Part shown: positions 8,515 through 18,563 of the stretch, in pieces
Layout: each line of letters begins with the position of its first letter
Position numbering within the stretch: position 1 is the stretch's first letter
Origin: Elusimicrobia bacterium RIFOXYA2_FULL_47_53
Lineage (GTDB): Bacteria > Elusimicrobiota > Endomicrobiia > Endomicrobiales > XYA2-FULL-47-53
NCBI GenBank assembly: GCA_001800315.1
Contig: MGVE01000006.1
Coordinates: 1 to 64,000 of the forward strand
Length of the DNA stretch: 64,000 bases
Reading direction: 5' to 3'
The notes under the pieces: model-generated
Database searches by the model: none
What the model saw: only the letters and a program-made list of their open reading frames with translations
What the model was told of the DNA's origin: nothing
Program-made: the position numbers and the translations under genes

Positions 8515-8544
8515 TTGACTTTTCGCCTTAAAAAGAGGTAAAAT
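8515..8544 (+). promoter_or_regulatory. Promoter of the 2-oxoacid:ferredoxin oxidoreductase operon
   Basis: -35 TTGACT (8515-8520), 18-base spacer, -10 TAAAAT (8539-8544). The expected transcription start falls almost on the GTG start codon at 8551, so the transcript may have no leader. An AGAGG lies 11 bases before the GTG, but it overlaps the -10 region and would not be transcribed from this promoter. Confidence 0.55.
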
Positions 8545-8550
8545 ATTTTC

Positions 8551-8760
8551 GTGAGCAAAATAGAAATAATCACAGAAAAATGCAAAGGCTGCGGCCTTTG
8601 CATAATTGTCTGCCCCAAAAAAAGCATACAATTATCCAAAAACTTCAACAAAGCCGGGTATCATCCGGCTGTTTTTGTTGAGGGCGCCGATTGCACCGCC
8701 TGCGGGCTGTGTTTTCAGGTTTGCCCGGATGTCTGCATAGAAGTATATAAAGATAAATAA
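8551..8760 (+). CDS. Ferredoxin-type delta subunit of a 2-oxoacid:ferredoxin oxidoreductase
   Basis: A 69-residue protein with two complete [4Fe-4S] motifs, CKGCGLCIIVCPK near residue 11 and CTACGLCFQVCPD near residue 49. It is the small electron-transfer subunit of the complex encoded by the next three genes and passes electrons from the TPP subunit to soluble ferredoxin. The start is GTG. It lies 27 bases before the alpha-subunit gene, in the delta-alpha-beta-gamma order seen in many anaerobes. Confidence 0.88.
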   Translation: MSKIEIITEKCKGCGLCIIVCPKKSIQLSKNFNKAGYHPAVFVEGADCTACGLCFQVCPDVCIEVYKDK

Positions 8761-8787
8761 CTGTTCCTGCCGCTCAGGTTAACTACT

Positions 8788-9831
8788 ATGAAAAAAACTC
8801 TTATGAAGGGCAATATCGCCCTCTGCGAAGGCGCGATAGCCGCGGGCTGCAAAGCTTACTTCGGCTATCCCATAACCCCGCAGAATGAAGTTCCCGCGCA
8901 TATGTCCAAAAGAATGCCCGAACTCGGCCTGGTTTTTCTGCAGGCGGAGTCCGAGGTTGCCGCTATTAATATGGTTTTAGGCGCCAGCGCGACCGGAGTT
9001 CGGGTAATGACCTCTTCATCCTCTCCCGGAGTCTCCTTAAAACAGGAAGGCATTTCTTATCTCGTGGGCTGTGAGCTCCCGGCCGTTATTGTAAATGTTC
9101 AGCGCGGCGGGCCGGGGCTTGGGAATATATCCGGCTCCCAGGCGGATTATTTTCAGGCGACTAAAGGCGGAGGCCACGGCGATTACCGCATGATTGTGCT
9201 TGCCCCCTCCTCGGTGCAGGATATGTATGACCATACCATGCTTGCCTTTGACCTTGCCGATAAATATAGAACCCCGGTTATGCTGCTGGCCGACGGCGTA
9301 GTGGGCCAGATGATGGAGCCGTTGATGCTGAACAAATATATTCCAGCCGCTACCGGCGACAGAAGCTGGGTGCTTGACGGCGCCAGGGGTAGGGAGCCAA
9401 GATCGGTGAAGTCACTTTTAATGGCCGAGGGCGCGCTGGAACGCCACAACCTGGAGCTTAGGAAAAAATTTGATCTTATTGAGGCCAATGAAACCAGGAT
9501 AGAAACAAAAAATACGGATGACGCCGAGATAATTATCGTGGCTTTCGGCATATCGGCCAGGGTCGCTTATTCAACAATGCGCGCCCTGCGCGCCGCCGGA
9601 AAGAAAATCGGCGTGGCAAGGCCCGTAACCCTGTGGCCTTTCCCGCAGAAAACCATTTCCGAACTTGCCAAACCCGGCAGGAAATTCCTTGTGGCCGAGA
9701 TGAATATGGGCCAGATGGTTGAGGATGTGCGCCTGGCGGTAAACGGCAAATGCCCTGTTGAGTTCTACGGAAGGCCCGGAGGCGGGCTGGTCAACCAGGA
9801 AGAGATGATAGAACGCATAAATAAAATGTAA
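8788..9831 (+). CDS. vorB: 2-oxoacid:ferredoxin oxidoreductase alpha subunit, VorB type
   Basis: A 347-residue subunit of a CoA-acylating 2-oxoacid oxidoreductase. [10 protein letters not shown] near residue 26, the [11 protein letters not shown] block, [16 protein letters not shown] and RGGPGLGNI match the VorB (2-ketoisovalerate) branch most closely by recall. A 2-oxoglutarate specificity cannot be excluded. It is the pyrimidine-binding half of the TPP site, the beta subunit being the other half. The beta gene follows after 14 bases. Confidence 0.88.
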   Translation: MKKTLMKGNIALCEGAIAAGCKAYFGYPITPQNEVPAHMSKRMPELGLVFLQAESEVAAINMVLGASATGVRVMTSSSSPGVSLKQEGISYLVGCELPAVIVNVQRGGPGLGNISGSQADYFQATKGGGHGDYRMIVLAPSSVQDMYDHTMLAFDLADKYRTPVMLLADGVVGQMMEPLMLNKYIPAATGDRSWVLDGARGREPRSVKSLLMAEGALERHNLELRKKFDLIEANETRIETKNTDDAEIIIVAFGISARVAYSTMRALRAAGKKIGVARPVTLWPFPQKTISELAKPGRKFLVAEMNMGQMVEDVRLAVNGKCPVEFYGRPGGGLVNQEEMIERINKM

Positions 9832-9845
9832 CCGCAGGAAAAAAT

Positions 9846-10583
9846 ATGAAGAAAATTCTCTCAAAAACCGAAAGTTTAAAAGCTACCCCGCACCTTTACT
9901 GTCCGGGCTGCGGCCACGGCATAATCCACAGGCTTGTGGCTGAATCAATTGACGAGCTGGGCCTGCGCGAGAAGACCATAGGCATCGCTCCCGTCGGCTG
10001 CGCTGTCTTCGCGTATGATTATTTCAATTTTGATGTCTCCGAAGCCCCTCACGGCAGGCCGCCCGCTGTCGCCACCGGCATAAAAAGGGTACGGCCCGAT
10101 AAGATAGTATTTACTTACCAGGGCGACGGGGACCTTGCCGCGATAGGCACCGCCGAAACCATTCACGCGGCAAACCGCGGAGAGAATATAACGGTTATTT
10201 TTGTTAATAACGCCAATTACGGAATGACCGGCGGCCAGATGGCGCCTACCACCCTTATCGGACAGAAAACAGCCACAAGCCCCTATGGCCGCGACCCGAA
10301 GCGTGAAGGCTATCCCATGAAGGTCTGCGAACTGCTCTCCTCCCTGGAAGGCGTGGCCTATCTTGAACGGGTCTCGGTTTCAAACCCTAAAAATATTATC
10401 AGCGCCAAAAGAGCTATAAAGAAAGCGTTTCAGAACCAGGTAGACGGCAAGGGTTTCTCGCTTGTTGAAGTGCTTTCACAATGCCCGGTTGACTGGGGCA
10501 TGACGCCTCAGAACTCTATAAAATGGGTTGAGGATGTTTTTGTCAAAGCTTTCCCTCTCGGCGTTTACAAGGATAAAAAATAA
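9846..10583 (+). CDS. 2-oxoacid:ferredoxin oxidoreductase beta subunit (TPP-binding)
   Basis: A 245-residue thiamine-diphosphate-binding subunit. [10 protein letters not shown] near residue 17 and the GDGD...N25-30...NN motif ([11 protein letters not shown], then [13 protein letters not shown]) are diagnostic. It catalyses oxidative decarboxylation of a branched-chain 2-oxoacid or 2-oxoglutarate to the acyl-CoA, with ferredoxin reduced. GCAGGAAAAAAT precedes the ATG. The gamma-subunit gene starts 1 base after its stop, so the two are translationally coupled. Confidence 0.9.
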   Translation: MKKILSKTESLKATPHLYCPGCGHGIIHRLVAESIDELGLREKTIGIAPVGCAVFAYDYFNFDVSEAPHGRPPAVATGIKRVRPDKIVFTYQGDGDLAAIGTAETIHAANRGENITVIFVNNANYGMTGGQMAPTTLIGQKTATSPYGRDPKREGYPMKVCELLSSLEGVAYLERVSVSNPKNIISAKRAIKKAFQNQVDGKGFSLVEVLSQCPVDWGMTPQNSIKWVEDVFVKAFPLGVYKDKK

Positions 10584-10584
10584 T

Positions 10585-11127
10585 ATGCAGACAGAACTGA
10601 TAATCGCGGGCTCCGGCGGCCAGGGCGTTCTCTTCGCGGGAACACTGCTCGCTCAGGCGGCAGTTGAGGAAAACAAGGAAACCACCTGGTTCCCGTCGTA
10701 CGGAGCCGAGATAAGGGGCGGCACGGCTAACTCCACCGTAGTCGTTTCAGACGAGGAAATCGGCTCTCCCGTAGTAAACAGTTTTTCCGCTCTTATAGCC
10801 TTAAACGAGCAGTCGCTTGACAAGTTCCTGCCCAAAGCGAAACCGGGCGCCGTAATAATAGTCAATTCATCGCTCGTAAATAAAAAAGTTGACAGAAGCG
10901 ATGTGAAAGCTTATTATGTGCCGGCTTCTGAAATTGCCGATAAACAGATAAATGATATCAGAGCCGCCAATCTTGTGGCGCTGGGAGCCTACCTGAAAGC
11001 GAGCGGCATACTGAAACTTTCAAGTGCGAAACAGGCCTGCGATATACTTTTCGCGGAAAGGGCAAAGCTTATCCCGCTTAACCAGCAGGCTCTGGAGCTG
11101 GGATACAATTCATGCCGGCAGGGCTGA
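10585..11127 (+). CDS. 2-oxoacid:ferredoxin oxidoreductase gamma subunit
   Basis: A 180-residue protein. The ATG at 10585 is preferred because the family begins just before the glycine-rich AGSGGQGVLFAGTLLA, here at residues 8-23; an earlier in-frame codon at 10528 lies inside the beta-subunit gene. WFPSYGAEIRGGTANSTV is the typical family block. It completes the four-subunit complex. Confidence 0.9.
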   Translation: MQTELIIAGSGGQGVLFAGTLLAQAAVEENKETTWFPSYGAEIRGGTANSTVVVSDEEIGSPVVNSFSALIALNEQSLDKFLPKAKPGAVIIVNSSLVNKKVDRSDVKAYYVPASEIADKQINDIRAANLVALGAYLKASGILKLSSAKQACDILFAERAKLIPLNQQALELGYNSCRQG

Positions 11128-11154
11128 TATTTTAACCGAATCAAAAGGCGAACT

Positions 11155-11625
11155 ATGAAAATCAGGCACGCAAGAATTCCGGATGTAAAGCTAATTCACT
11201 CATTAATAGGCTTTTACGCGGACCGCAAGGAAATGCTTCACAGGCCGCTTAACGATATTTACGAAAATATACAGGAGTTCATGGTAGCCGAAGATAAAAA
11301 TAAGGTTGTCGGCTGTTGCGCTCTGCATGTTTCCTGGGAAGACCTTGCCGAGATAAAGGCTCTGGCCGTTTCAGCCGATTACCAGAAAAAAGGCATTGGC
11401 AAAAAGCTCGTGGCCCAATGCGAGAAAAACGCAAAAACCCTGGGAATTAAAAAGACTTTCGCTCTCTCCTTTAAACCGGAGTTTTTTTATAAATTCGGCT
11501 ACTACAAAATCGCCCGCGAAAAACTTCCCCACAAAATATGGGGAGAGTGCGTCAAGTGCCCTCTTTTTCCGGACTGCGGCGAAACTCCGCTTATGAAAGA
11601 TCTTGTCAAACCTTCAAAGAAATAG
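11155..11625 (+). CDS. GNAT-family N-acetyltransferase (N-acetylglutamate-synthase-like)
   Basis: A 156-residue single-domain acetyltransferase. The acetyl-CoA loop is the QKKGIGKKLV segment near residues 78-87. The preceding WEDLAEIKALAV strand and the FYKFGYY segment near 117-123 resemble the short stand-alone N-acetylglutamate synthases of arginine synthesis. Two C-terminal CxxC-like cysteines (CVKCPLFPDC) are also seen in that group. No arginine genes are adjacent, so the substrate is inferred. Confidence 0.75.
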   Translation: MKIRHARIPDVKLIHSLIGFYADRKEMLHRPLNDIYENIQEFMVAEDKNKVVGCCALHVSWEDLAEIKALAVSADYQKKGIGKKLVAQCEKNAKTLGIKKTFALSFKPEFFYKFGYYKIAREKLPHKIWGECVKCPLFPDCGETPLMKDLVKPSKK

Positions 11626-11737
11626 CCCCACAGCTAAGGCGCTCAGTTTAAAAGGCAAAAATGCCTGTTAACTCAAGTACCTATCCTGCCGTCCCTTCCG
11701 CGGTTAACCGCGCTTTATTCCGAGCGGAGATCTTTCT

Positions 11738-12571
11738 ATGAATATTAAATTCTGGGGCACCAGGGGATCTATTCCCGTTCCCGACAAACGAATGATCCGT
11801 TTTGGCGGAAATACCACCTGTGTGGAAGTGGAAATAGGAAAAAAAACCCTTATAATTGACGCCGGCACGGGTATTCACCGGCTCGGCGAGCACTTAAGCA
11901 GGAAAAATATTCATGATATCAGTTTGTTTATCACTCACTCGCACTGGGACCACATTCAGGGTTTCCCGTTCTTCATGCCTATTTATTCAAAGAAAACAAA
12001 GATAAATATTCTCGGCTGCACCAGTTCCTACAGTAAACTCAGCGATATACTCTCCAACCAGATGTCATCGGAGTATTTCCCCGTTCCTTTCTCCGAGCTG
12101 ACCTCAAAAATAATTTTTACCGACGCCTGCGCCCTTTATTACGAAATAGAAGGCCATAAAATAAGTTTCATTCGCGCCAATCACCCGGCGTTTACCATGG
12201 GCATTAAAATTGAAAACGGTTCCGGCGCTTTTGTATTTATTACCGACAACGAGCTTGAGGCCGAAACACAGCATACAAAATACGGCCGCTTTGTGGAATT
12301 CTGCGCCGGAGCGGAATATCTTGTTCACGACGCGCAGTTTACCGACAGGGAGTATAAACACAGGAAAGGCTGGGGCCATTCAACCTACGAACAGGTTGTT
12401 AAACTCGCCTCCGACGCGAAAGTAAAATCCGTGGGTTTTACCCATCACGATCCGAACAGAACCGACCGGGAGCTTGATGAGATTCAAAGTGCTTACCGCA
12501 GGTTCTGCCGGACAGCGAAATATGAATGCAAGCCCCATGTAGTCCGTGAGGGCATGGAAAAAAGGATATAA
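11738..12571 (+). CDS. MBL-fold metal-dependent hydrolase
   Basis: A 277-residue metallo-beta-lactamase-fold protein. The metal motif THSHWDHIQG near residues 66-75 is intact, with later ligands His157-like (RANHP), an Asp in HDAQF and a His in THHD. The N-terminus (KFWGTRGSIPVPD) is typical of a group related to tRNA 3'-processing and cyclic-nucleotide phosphodiesterases. In this group the enzyme is often fused to, or lies near, regulatory modules. Substrate unknown; a PII-like gene follows 17 bases downstream. Confidence 0.82.
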   Translation: MNIKFWGTRGSIPVPDKRMIRFGGNTTCVEVEIGKKTLIIDAGTGIHRLGEHLSRKNIHDISLFITHSHWDHIQGFPFFMPIYSKKTKINILGCTSSYSKLSDILSNQMSSEYFPVPFSELTSKIIFTDACALYYEIEGHKISFIRANHPAFTMGIKIENGSGAFVFITDNELEAETQHTKYGRFVEFCAGAEYLVHDAQFTDREYKHRKGWGHSTYEQVVKLASDAKVKSVGFTHHDPNRTDRELDEIQSAYRRFCRTAKYECKPHVVREGMEKRI

Positions 12572-12588
12572 CACCCGGGAGGCGGAAA

Positions 12589-12894
12589 ATGGATTTACAG
12601 CTTATCACTTGTATTGTTGAGCGCGGGAAAGCGGATAGAATAATTGACGCGGCACTCAAAAGCGGTGCCCAGGCCGCCACAACCTTTTTCGGGCGGGGGC
12701 GCGGTATTCGCGAAAAGCTCGGTGTTTTCGGGATGTTTATTAAGCCCGAAAAAGAAATAGTGCTGATAGTGGCGAAAGCGGATTCCACGCTTCAAATTTT
12801 TGAAAATATTGTTACGGCCGGCGGACTCAGAGAACCCGGAAAAGGATTTGCCTATATCCAGCCCGTAAACAACGCCGTGGGTTTCATTGAATAA
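12589..12894 (+). CDS. Short PII-like protein
   Basis: A 101-residue protein of the PII (GlnB-like) superfamily. It has the beta-alpha-beta start (LQLITCIVERGKADRIIDAAL) and a C-terminal REPGKGFAYIQPV similar to the B/C-loop region. The long T-loop with its modifiable Tyr is essentially missing: only a GRGRGIREKLG stretch is present. It is thus a PII-like sensor, not a classical GlnB or GlnK, and no amtB or glnA lies near. A GGGAGG site precedes the ATG. Confidence 0.75.
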   Translation: MDLQLITCIVERGKADRIIDAALKSGAQAATTFFGRGRGIREKLGVFGMFIKPEKEIVLIVAKADSTLQIFENIVTAGGLREPGKGFAYIQPVNNAVGFIE

Positions 12895-12905
12895 AAGCCG
12901 GCAAG

Positions 12906-13589
12906 ATGAGAATAATACTGATTTTTACCGTAATTACAATAATACTTGTTTCTTTTGATTTAAAAAAAAACGGGCAGGCCGCGCCTGAGCCTTCGGCTCC
13001 TGCCTTTGCGCCGCTGAATTTAGATTCTGTTCAATCCTATCCGGCGCTGGCGCCTGAACATAAAAAAATGTTTGAAGAAATCGGCGTTTCTCCGGATATA
13101 ATACAAAAAGAATATTATTCCCCGATGGTTGAGCTGGAGAAAAAAACAAAAAAGGGAACCGACACGTTTATAAAAACCGCGGCATGGACGGCCGGCTTCG
13201 TAAAATTTGTTATTTCAAGTAAAAACCGGATGAGGCAAACCGCCGCCTGGCTCACGGCGGCTTTTATTGCCGCGGCTCTCTTATTGTGGCATTACAGGTT
13301 ATGGAATAAATTGGCTATTTTTTCTAACTTCCTGTGCGCGGGAGGCATGCTTCTATATATGGCGGCCTCTATATGCTCGCTGTGGGCGCTATATATTTTC
13401 AAGTCTAACCTTTGGGAATTTAACAGCTACCTGATGATTTGGTTTCCCGGAATTATGATAATCCTCGGAAATACGGGACTCAAGCTTACCGACAACAACT
13501 ACCCTATAGCAAATTCACTCGTAGATGAAATGACAGCGCCCCTGGCGCAGATGCTGATGATAGCGCTGGCCGTAAAATATATTCTGTAA
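12906..13589 (+). CDS. Membrane protein of unknown function
   Basis: A 227-residue protein not recognised. A hydrophobic N-terminal segment (residues 2-17) is followed by a periplasm-like polar stretch rich in Pro and Ala, then about four transmembrane segments between residues 110 and 227. It begins 11 bases after the PII-like gene, so it is likely co-transcribed. It ends 19 bases from the convergent glyS gene. Confidence 0.55.
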   Translation: MRIILIFTVITIILVSFDLKKNGQAAPEPSAPAFAPLNLDSVQSYPALAPEHKKMFEEIGVSPDIIQKEYYSPMVELEKKTKKGTDTFIKTAAWTAGFVKFVISSKNRMRQTAAWLTAAFIAAALLLWHYRLWNKLAIFSNFLCAGGMLLYMAASICSLWALYIFKSNLWEFNSYLMIWFPGIMIILGNTGLKLTDNNYPIANSLVDEMTAPLAQMLMIALAVKYIL

Positions 13590-13608
13590 ATTGCCCGGCA
13601 CGGAAGGT

Positions 13609-15714
13609 TTACTGCTGAAGAAGAGAGAAATCCAGAAGATTTGAGAACAGCCCAACCGTAAACTGTAAAATCGCCAGCCTGTTGGCCTTTAAATCCGCGT
13701 CATCCGCCATAACCATAACTTTATCAAAGAATTTATCAACATCGGGCTTGAGCGAAACCATTTTCTGCATGACCGCGGCGTACTCTTTATTTTCAATCAG
13801 CGATATTATTTCCTCTCTGATGCGCACCACGGATGAATACAGGGCAGACTCGGCCTCTTCTTTCATTAATTCCCGGCTTACTTCCGAAGGTACGGCAATG
13901 GACATCTTTTGAGCCTGTTTGAGTATGTTTGAAGCTCTTTTGAAAGCCGCCGCGAGAGCCGCGAAGTCAGCCTCCTGCCTCATCTTTTTCAAAGCTTCCA
14001 GCCTTCTCTGCACATCATTAATATCGTCAAACCCCGTAGCAAGGACAGAGCGCACTTCATCAAACTTAAAACCCTGAGCCTCAAGCATATTCTCCAGCCT
14101 TTGCTTCATAAACTCCAGGAGCTGGGCCTTGGCTGAAACCGAATTTCTTATATTCTCCGGCAAAACGCCGAAAGCCTTTTCAACAAGCTCTCCAAGCGAA
14201 ATATTAAGTTTCTTTTTAACAATTATCCTCAATACACCCGTCGCCATTCTTCTTAACCCGTAGGGGTCCTGAGAACCGCTGGGCACAAGCCCGATGGAAA
14301 AATCCGCCGCGAGAGTGTCAATTTTATCGGCTATTGAAACTATGCACCCTGCGTCAGACACGGGAAGCTTTGAGTCGCCGCTTATCGGCCAGTAGTGCTC
14401 CTCTATGCCGCGCGAGACCTCTTTTGAAAGCTCGTCCTGCGCCGCGTAAATCCTGCCCATTATGCCCTGAAGTTCGGGATATTCAAAAACCATCTCAGTC
14501 ACAAGGTCGGCTTTGGAAAGGTTCACCGCTTCTTTCAGCTCGGCGTCGGAAATCTCAAAAACCCCGGCTGTTCCGGCCTTTATGAAACCCGCCAGCTCGC
14601 CGATCCGCAGAATTTTATCATGTACCGTTCCCAGTTTCGCGTGCAGAACGACTCCCTTTAATTTTTCCACTTTCTCGGCGAGAGGTTTCTGGGTATCCTT
14701 GTGGAAGAAAAATTCAGCGTCGGAAAGCCTGGCTTCCAGCACTCGTTCGTAGCCTTCTTTTACCACTTCCTGATTTTCTGAAATACCGTTCCTTATGCCG
14801 ATGAAATAATTCATAAGCTTTCCCTTATCGTCTTCCAGAGGGAAATATTTCTGTTTCTTCTTCATGCAGGTTATAAGCACTTCGGAAGGGATCTTGAGGT
14901 AATTTTCGCTGAATTTGCCCAGCACGGCCACCGGGTGTTCCACAAGGCAGACAACCTCGTCAAGCAGCTGCTCGTCCTCAATAACCGCGCCTTTTGCCCG
15001 TTTTGCGGCGCCCTCAATAATTTTATTTAGAATGTCCCTGCGTTCTTCCCGGGCCGCGATAATGCAGTTGTTTTTAAGAGTTCCGTAATATTTCTCGGCT
15101 GAGGGTATGATAATTTTTCTTTTTGAAGCGGTATGCAGGCCGCCGCACCAGTTGGAGGATTTTACCCCGGCGGCGGAGATTTTAAGAACCTTGTCTCCGT
15201 AAAAAGCAGTAATAGATCTTATAGGCCGGGCAAACTTAAATGCCGTCTCCTCCCAGATCATCGTTTTGGGAAAATATATTTTGCCTATCATGCCCTGGAA
15301 AAGCTCTTTTAAAATTATTTCGGCTTTCTCGCCCGCGATTTTTTTCGTGACGCAGAGATATTCTCCCTTTTCAGTTTTTTTAACGGCAAGCTTTGCCGGA
15401 TCCATACCGAATTTTGCCGCGAATCCTCTGGCGGCCTGGGTAAAATTGCCGTCAGCGTCTTTCCCGACTTTAAGCGAAGGCCCCATAAATTCTTCGTGGC
15501 GTTCCCGGGTTTTATCGCAGACTTCCTTTAGATGGACTGTAAGCCGTCTGGGCGTGGCGTAGGTGGCTATCTGGCCGCAGGCCAGGCCGCGGGCCGAGAG
15601 AAATTTGGCCGTTAGCTCCGCCATTTGTGCCGTGGCAGGCCCGATATAAGAAGCCGGTATTTCCTCGGTTCCAATTTCTAAAAGCGCGTCTCTCGCAATA
15701 TTTTTATCGCTCAT
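13609..15714 (-). CDS. glyS: Glycine-tRNA ligase beta subunit
   Basis: A 701-residue subunit of the bacterial alpha2-beta2 glycyl-tRNA synthetase. The N-terminal [18 protein letters not shown] and the block [13 protein letters not shown] with [12 protein letters not shown] are diagnostic. The beta subunit binds tRNA-Gly, while alpha carries the class II catalytic core. Its ATG overlaps the glyQ stop by 4 bases, giving tight coupling. Confidence 0.95.
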   Translation of the reverse strand: MSDKNIARDALLEIGTEEIPASYIGPATAQMAELTAKFLSARGLACGQIATYATPRRLTVHLKEVCDKTRERHEEFMGPSLKVGKDADGNFTQAARGFAAKFGMDPAKLAVKKTEKGEYLCVTKKIAGEKAEIILKELFQGMIGKIYFPKTMIWEETAFKFARPIRSITAFYGDKVLKISAAGVKSSNWCGGLHTASKRKIIIPSAEKYYGTLKNNCIIAAREERRDILNKIIEGAAKRAKGAVIEDEQLLDEVVCLVEHPVAVLGKFSENYLKIPSEVLITCMKKKQKYFPLEDDKGKLMNYFIGIRNGISENQEVVKEGYERVLEARLSDAEFFFHKDTQKPLAEKVEKLKGVVLHAKLGTVHDKILRIGELAGFIKAGTAGVFEISDAELKEAVNLSKADLVTEMVFEYPELQGIMGRIYAAQDELSKEVSRGIEEHYWPISGDSKLPVSDAGCIVSIADKIDTLAADFSIGLVPSGSQDPYGLRRMATGVLRIIVKKKLNISLGELVEKAFGVLPENIRNSVSAKAQLLEFMKQRLENMLEAQGFKFDEVRSVLATGFDDINDVQRRLEALKKMRQEADFAALAAAFKRASNILKQAQKMSIAVPSEVSRELMKEEAESALYSSVVRIREEIISLIENKEYAAVMQKMVSLKPDVDKFFDKVMVMADDADLKANRLAILQFTVGLFSNLLDFSLLQQ

Positions 15715-16571
15715 TTTTTATTCTCTTCGGCGGCGGCAAGCTGCAGATACTGCTCGGCAACTCGGCGCGCTATGTTTCTGACTTTCGCTATGTAAGAAGT
15801 CCTCTCCGTTACCGAAATCGCGCCCCTCGCGTCCAGCAGGTTGAAAAGATGCGAGCATTTCATGACGCCGTCATAGGCCGGCAGGACAAGCTTATTTTCC
15901 AAAAGCCTCAGGGTATCGGCTTCCCAGTCGCGGAAATGCCGTTTGAGCAGTTCCACATCGGCCTGCTCAAAATTATATTTGGACCACTGACGCTCGTCTT
16001 CAAGGTGTACCTGGCCGTAAAGAGTATCGTGGGTCCACTTTAAGTCATAAACATTGTCAATTTTCTGTGAATACATGGCAAGCCGCTCAAGGCCGTAGGT
16101 TATCTCAACGGAGATCGGGTTTAAGTCAATACCTCCGACCTGCTGAAAATAGGTGAACTGCGTAATCTCCATTCCGTCCAGCCAGACTTCCCAGCCCAGG
16201 CCCCAGGCTCCGAGCGTCGGGGACTCCCAGTCGTCTTCAACGAAACGGATATCGTGTTTTTTCGGGTCAAGCCCGATGGCCTTTAAACTTGAGAGATAGG
16301 TGGCCTGTATGTCCTTAGGAGCGGGTTTTATAATTACCTGATACTGATAGTAATGCTGAAGCCTGTTGGGGTTTTCGCCGTAACGGCCGTCGGTAGGCCT
16401 GCGGGACGGCTCCACATACGCCGCGGCCCAGGGCTTAGGCCCCAGGGAACGCAGGAATGTAGCCGGGTTAAAAGTTCCCGCGCCTTTTTCCAGGTCGTAG
16501 GGCTGCCACAACAGGCATCCCTGGTTTGACCAGAATTTATGGAGAGTGAGAATAATTTCCTGAAATGTCAT
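15711..16571 (-). CDS. glyQ: Glycine-tRNA ligase alpha subunit
   Basis: A 286-residue catalytic subunit, full length. The N-terminal [17 protein letters not shown], the [19 protein letters not shown] block and [18 protein letters not shown] are family-specific. It forms glycyl-AMP and charges tRNA-Gly in complex with GlyS. It lies in a recO-glyQ-glyS run on the minus strand; recO ends 3 bases upstream. Confidence 0.96.
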   Translation of the reverse strand: MTFQEIILTLHKFWSNQGCLLWQPYDLEKGAGTFNPATFLRSLGPKPWAAAYVEPSRRPTDGRYGENPNRLQHYYQYQVIIKPAPKDIQATYLSSLKAIGLDPKKHDIRFVEDDWESPTLGAWGLGWEVWLDGMEITQFTYFQQVGGIDLNPISVEITYGLERLAMYSQKIDNVYDLKWTHDTLYGQVHLEDERQWSKYNFEQADVELLKRHFRDWEADTLRLLENKLVLPAYDGVMKCSHLFNLLDARGAISVTERTSYIAKVRNIARRVAEQYLQLAAAEENKK

Positions 16572-16574
16572 AAT

Positions 16575-17264
16575 TTAATTTGCCGCCGCGAGCTGTTTTT
16601 CCATAACCGCTATTTTGCTCATGAATTTTTTTGAATGAAGCGGCCTGGTCAGATAAAGATTTAAATACCCTTCCAGGCAACTTTCAACTTCGCTCAGTAT
16701 TGAATCGTCCATCCCTTCGTCCGCGTCCAGCGCTTCACCGGACATGGTGGAAATCTTTAACAACACATCGTAGACGGAGCGTGTCGTCTGCAGATTTCCT
16801 CTTTTGATGTAATCCAAAAAACTATATCCGGAAAGCTTAAGAAACCTCATAGTAAACGCCAGCACTATTCTTTTTGGGTTTTCGGCTTTTTCCAGAAGCT
16901 CCCAGGTGCGCCCGAGCAGGTCGTATTTCATGGCGTTTTCGGAATTATACATTGTCAGCGCGTCGCAGATCTCGGAGCAGTGCTGGGCCATGCAAAAACG
17001 CCGCCAATCGCTTCTTAAAGACGAAAAACCGTTCAAAATCCTGACGCCGGTGACTCTGGACCTGGCATTGGGGGTCTTCAGATACACCGAGAAATCGCAT
17101 TCCAAAACCGGCTCCGCGGCCGCCGAAAGCTTGGCCTTTATTTTCTTTGCTCCCGGAACCACCGCCGAAACCTTGCCCCACTCGCGGGTGAATAAAAGCA
17201 CCGTTTTATCGGCCTCCGCCGAGACTCCGGTTTTTAAAACCAATGCCTGCAGGCGATGATACAT
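16575..17264 (-). CDS. recO: DNA repair protein RecO
   Basis: A 229-residue protein. The N-terminal OB-fold opens with the typical YHRLQALVLKTG and has the GAKKIKAKLSAAAEP stretch near residues 38-52. An alpha-helical region follows. Unlike many RecO proteins there is no obvious CxxC zinc finger in the second half. RecO loads RecA with RecR at gaps. It starts 3 bases after the CNNM gene on the same strand. Confidence 0.85.
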   Translation of the reverse strand: MYHRLQALVLKTGVSAEADKTVLLFTREWGKVSAVVPGAKKIKAKLSAAAEPVLECDFSVYLKTPNARSRVTGVRILNGFSSLRSDWRRFCMAQHCSEICDALTMYNSENAMKYDLLGRTWELLEKAENPKRIVLAFTMRFLKLSGYSFLDYIKRGNLQTTRSVYDVLLKISTMSGEALDADEGMDDSILSEVESCLEGYLNLYLTRPLHSKKFMSKIAVMEKQLAAAN

Positions 17265-17267
17265 TTT

Positions 17268-18563
17268 TTATTGCACCTGTTTCCCAGCCCCCGTGACTTT
17301 TTTAATTTTTACTCTCTGAACTTTTCTTTTATCGGCGTCCACCACTTCTATCTCAAGGTCTCCCCACTTTACGGTGTCGCCGACCCTGGGGATTCTTCCG
17401 AACAAATCCAGTATCCAGCCGCTTATGCTGTTAAACTCGCCCGCGGGAAGGTTAAACCCGAGTTCCCGGTTGGCCTGCTCAAGATTTTCAGAGGCCATGA
17501 GCATGAAAGAGCCGTCAGGAAAAGGTATTATCGTCTTTTCCTGAATGTCATATTCGTCCCAGATATCGCCGACAATTTCCTCAACCAGGTCTTCTATGGT
17601 CGCAAGGCCCACCGTTGAACCGAACTCGTCAACGACTATGGCCATGTGCTGGTGGCCGGTCTTAAATTCTCTTAAGACCTTGTCTATCCTGGCCGAGGCC
17701 GGCACAAAGTACGCGGGCCTTACAAGATCGTCAATAACAAAGAGCGAACCGCCTCTCCAGGCGAGCGCAAGGTCCTTACTATAAATAATTCCCACGATGT
17801 TGTCAAGATTTGAACGGTAAACCGGAACGCGGGAATAGCCTTTTTCTATTATCTGGTCTATTATTTTATCCAGGTTCTGGTCTAAACTCACCGCCTGAAT
17901 TTCGCTTCTCGGTACCATAACGCGGCTGACTCTTGTTTTACCAAAATCAAAAATATTTTCCATTATCCGCTTTGCCGGATCCGGCAGAGAAAGGGTCTCG
18001 TCTGAAAGCAGGAGAATCTTAAGCTCGTCGGGATTTAAGGAAGGTTTCTCGCCGGCCGTGTATTTTCTGGAAAACAGCCTGATGACATTTTCCGAAAGTT
18101 TCAAAAGGAATTTGGTGAGCGGCGCGATAAGAGAATTTACAAAATTCATGGGCCCGAGAGCGCGCACCGCCACCTGCTCGGCGAAATAGCGCGACAATAT
18201 TTTCGGTATTATCTCGCCGAACACAAGCGTAATAACAGCGGCCGCGGCGGGGAGTATGGAAAGCATTATATGTTTTGGGATAGCAAAATTTTTTGAAAAG
18301 TCCAGAGCCAGGGAAGTGGCGAGCACACCGCTTCCTATGATAGAAAGGGTCGTCCACACTATTATGGCGGCAAGTATCTGCCCGGGGTTTTTCTCCCAGG
18401 CCGCCACATGGCCGCGCAGAGACGGGTGTTTCTCTTTTATGGAAGAAAGAGTTATCGTAGACAGGCTGGTAAGCGCCGTCTCGGTGCCGGAAAAAAACGC
18501 CACCAGCGCCAGCGAAACCGCGTAGAGCGATATTTTTATTATTATTGCCGTTTCCATTATCAT
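17268..18563 (-). CDS. CNNM/CorC-family membrane protein with CBS pair and CorC domain
   Basis: A 431-residue protein in the standard order: an N-terminal DUF21/CNNM membrane domain (about residues 1-190, with FSGTETALTSLS and FGEIIPKILS), a CBS pair (about 205-335, with VMVPRSEI and VVDEFGSTVGLATIEDLVEEIVGDIWDE), and a C-terminal CorC_HlyC domain. The family is linked to Mg2+ and other cation efflux. A shorter paralogue ends directly before its start codon. Confidence 0.88.
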   Translation of the reverse strand: MIMETAIIIKISLYAVSLALVAFFSGTETALTSLSTITLSSIKEKHPSLRGHVAAWEKNPGQILAAIIVWTTLSIIGSGVLATSLALDFSKNFAIPKHIMLSILPAAAAVITLVFGEIIPKILSRYFAEQVAVRALGPMNFVNSLIAPLTKFLLKLSENVIRLFSRKYTAGEKPSLNPDELKILLLSDETLSLPDPAKRIMENIFDFGKTRVSRVMVPRSEIQAVSLDQNLDKIIDQIIEKGYSRVPVYRSNLDNIVGIIYSKDLALAWRGGSLFVIDDLVRPAYFVPASARIDKVLREFKTGHQHMAIVVDEFGSTVGLATIEDLVEEIVGDIWDEYDIQEKTIIPFPDGSFMLMASENLEQANRELGFNLPAGEFNSISGWILDLFGRIPRVGDTVKWGDLEIEVVDADKRKVQRVKIKKVTGAGKQVQ

